DNA of 15,284 bases, taken from JBCDCU01 sp039180865 (GTDB lineage Bacteria > Pseudomonadota > Alphaproteobacteria > Rhizobiales > JACESI01). This document shows positions 14,354 through 15,284 of this stretch, one piece after another (positions within the stretch are counted from its first letter, which is position 1; every line of letters begins with the position of its first letter). The notes beneath the pieces were generated by a model that worked only from the letters and a program-made list of their open reading frames with translations, was not told the DNA's origin and did not search any database. The translations under genes were made by a program, and so were the position numbers. The DNA is taken from contig JBCDCZ010000088.1 in the NCBI GenBank assembly GCA_039180865.1, forward strand, positions 1 to 15,284. Direction: 5' to 3'.

Positions 14354-15284
14354 CTACCGGGTTCGCGGATCGATCAGCGTGTAGACGATGTCGATTGTTA
14401 GGTTCAGAAGAACGAACAGGATCGCCATTGCGAGGACAAAGCCCTGGACAGCGGCGTAATCGGAAACGACGAGGGCCTCGACGGCATAGGAGCCGATACC
14501 GGGCCAGGAAAAGACTTTTTCCACGAGGACATTCGCGCCGAGCATGAACGAAAACACCATGCCAAGCGTCGTGACCACAGGAAGCATGGCGTTTCTAAAG
14601 GCGTAGTCGCCGATGATCTTACGTTCGCTAAGACCCGCCGCACGCGCCGTACGGATATAGTCGGATGACAGCGACTGCAACATGGCGGCCCGGGCCATGC
14701 GCGCGAGCGGCGCGAGGGTGAATAGGGCAAGGGTGACAGCCGGAAGGACGAGCTGTTTCATCGCGCCGAACATGGTCTCAAAGTCGCCTATGAGGGCAGC
14801 GTCTATGATGTAAAAGCCGGTCACCTCCGGCGGGGAGAGATAGATGAAATCGAGCCTGCCAAGTGGGGAGGGTGCCCAGTCCAATAGGTAATAGAAGACA
14901 TAAATGAGCACGATACCGGTGAAGAAGGTCGGAAGCGAAACGCCTGCGGTGACGAGCGCGCGGCAGAAATGGTCAACTAGACTGCCTTGATAGACGGCTG
15001 CTGCTACTCCGAGCGGAAGCGCGATCAAGCAGGATAAGAGAAGCGCGGTCAACGTCAGTTCGAGGGAAGCGGGAAGGCGTCGGGCGAGTTCTTCTATCAC
15101 CGGCTGACCGGTGGAGAGACTGTTGCCGAGATCACCTTGCAATAGGTCACCGGCGTAAACGAAGAACTGGACTGGGAGCGGTTGATCAAGGCCAAGGGAT
15201 TGCCGGATCTGGGCAATCGATTCTTCGGTTGCTGCCGGTCCGGCGAAATAGGCTGCCGGGTCGCCCGGCAGCGCTCTTGTTAGA
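14354..15284 (-). CDS. ABC importer permease, DppB-like (5' end outside window)
   Basis: A permease of the DppB/OppB type, partial. The frame stays open to the right edge. Upstream of the TTG codon at 15142 it reads 47 more residues, including LPGDPAAYFAG and QIRQSLGLDQPLPVQF, which are standard DppB N-terminal sequence. So the TTG is internal, and the true start lies roughly 30-40 residues beyond the window. Other hallmarks are GDLGNSLSTGQPV, the EAA-type loop (SSDYIRTARAAGLSERKI), VEKVFSWPGIGSYAVEAL and the C-terminal DPRTR. At least five membrane helices are visible in this part. It leads the dppC-like and fused ATPase genes in one operon. The solute-binding protein gene, not in the window, probably lies further upstream. 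Confidence 0.94.
   Translation of the reverse strand, partial: LTRALPGDPAAYFAGPAATEESIAQIRQSLGLDQPLPVQFFVYAGDLLQGDLGNSLSTGQPVIEELARRLPASLELTLTALLLSCLIALPLGVAAAVYQGSLVDHFCRALVTAGVSLPTFFTGIVLIYVFYYLLDWAPSPLGRLDFIYLSPPEVTGFYIIDAALIGDFETMFGAMKQLVLPAVTLALFTLAPLARMARAAMLQSLSSDYIRTARAAGLSERKIIGDYAFRNAMLPVVTTLGMVFSFMLGANVLVEKVFSWPGIGSYAVEALVVSDYAAVQGFVLAMAILFVLLNLTIDIVYTLIDPRTR

Overview
This window is an ordinary-looking stretch of chromosome from an alphaproteobacterium. The evidence is moderately G+C-rich coding sequence, two-subunit IorAB-type molybdenum hydroxylase genes, a GcvT-fused dimethylglycine/sarcosine dehydrogenase-like protein, and a Dpp/Opp-type importer with a fused double ATPase. 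The mix fits Rhodobacterales or Hyphomicrobiales (Stappiaceae/Roseibium-like), but the exact lineage is a guess. No rRNA, tRNA, CRISPR array, insertion sequence or phage gene was seen.

Left part (53-8818): a run of small redox or detoxification units, most beside their own one-component regulator. (1) A LuxR-type regulator with all the usual acyl-homoserine-lactone pocket residues; no luxI lies in the window. (2) A TetR repressor divergent from an SDR oxidoreductase and an FMN-dependent azoreductase, which overlap by ATGA. A perfect 12-bp palindrome sits just behind the likely SDR promoter. (3) A two-gene molybdenum hydroxylase operon (iorA-iorB type, overlapping at TGATG, large subunit with a twin-arginine leader), divergent from an AraC regulator. 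A strong two-way hairpin terminator separates it from the azoreductase. (4) A MarR regulator divergent from a small lipoprotein with a probable SRPBCC-like fold, followed after a hairpin terminator by an exported glutathione peroxidase with a single cysteine. A perfect 7-1-7 palindrome lies between marR and the lipoprotein gene.

Middle (8819-9355): about 540 bases with no gene I can defend.

Right part (9356-15284): an 808-residue FAD-dependent dimethylglycine/sarcosine dehydrogenase-like enzyme runs rightward. Facing it on the minus strand is an ABC importer operon read dppB -> dppC -> fused dppDF. The enzyme and the ATPase gene overlap tail to tail by 20 bases. The dppB-like gene runs off the right edge, so its start and probably the solute-binding protein gene lie outside the window.

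Taken together, the left part looks like a set of inducible responses to electrophiles, quinones, N-heterocycles or aldehydes, and peroxides. The right part looks like uptake and oxidative demethylation of N-methylated or peptide-like compounds. Specific substrates cannot be read from the sequence. I found no convincing new system; the points most worth following are the regulator/operator pairs, the single-Cys exported peroxidase beside the lipoprotein, and the tail-to-tail overlap.
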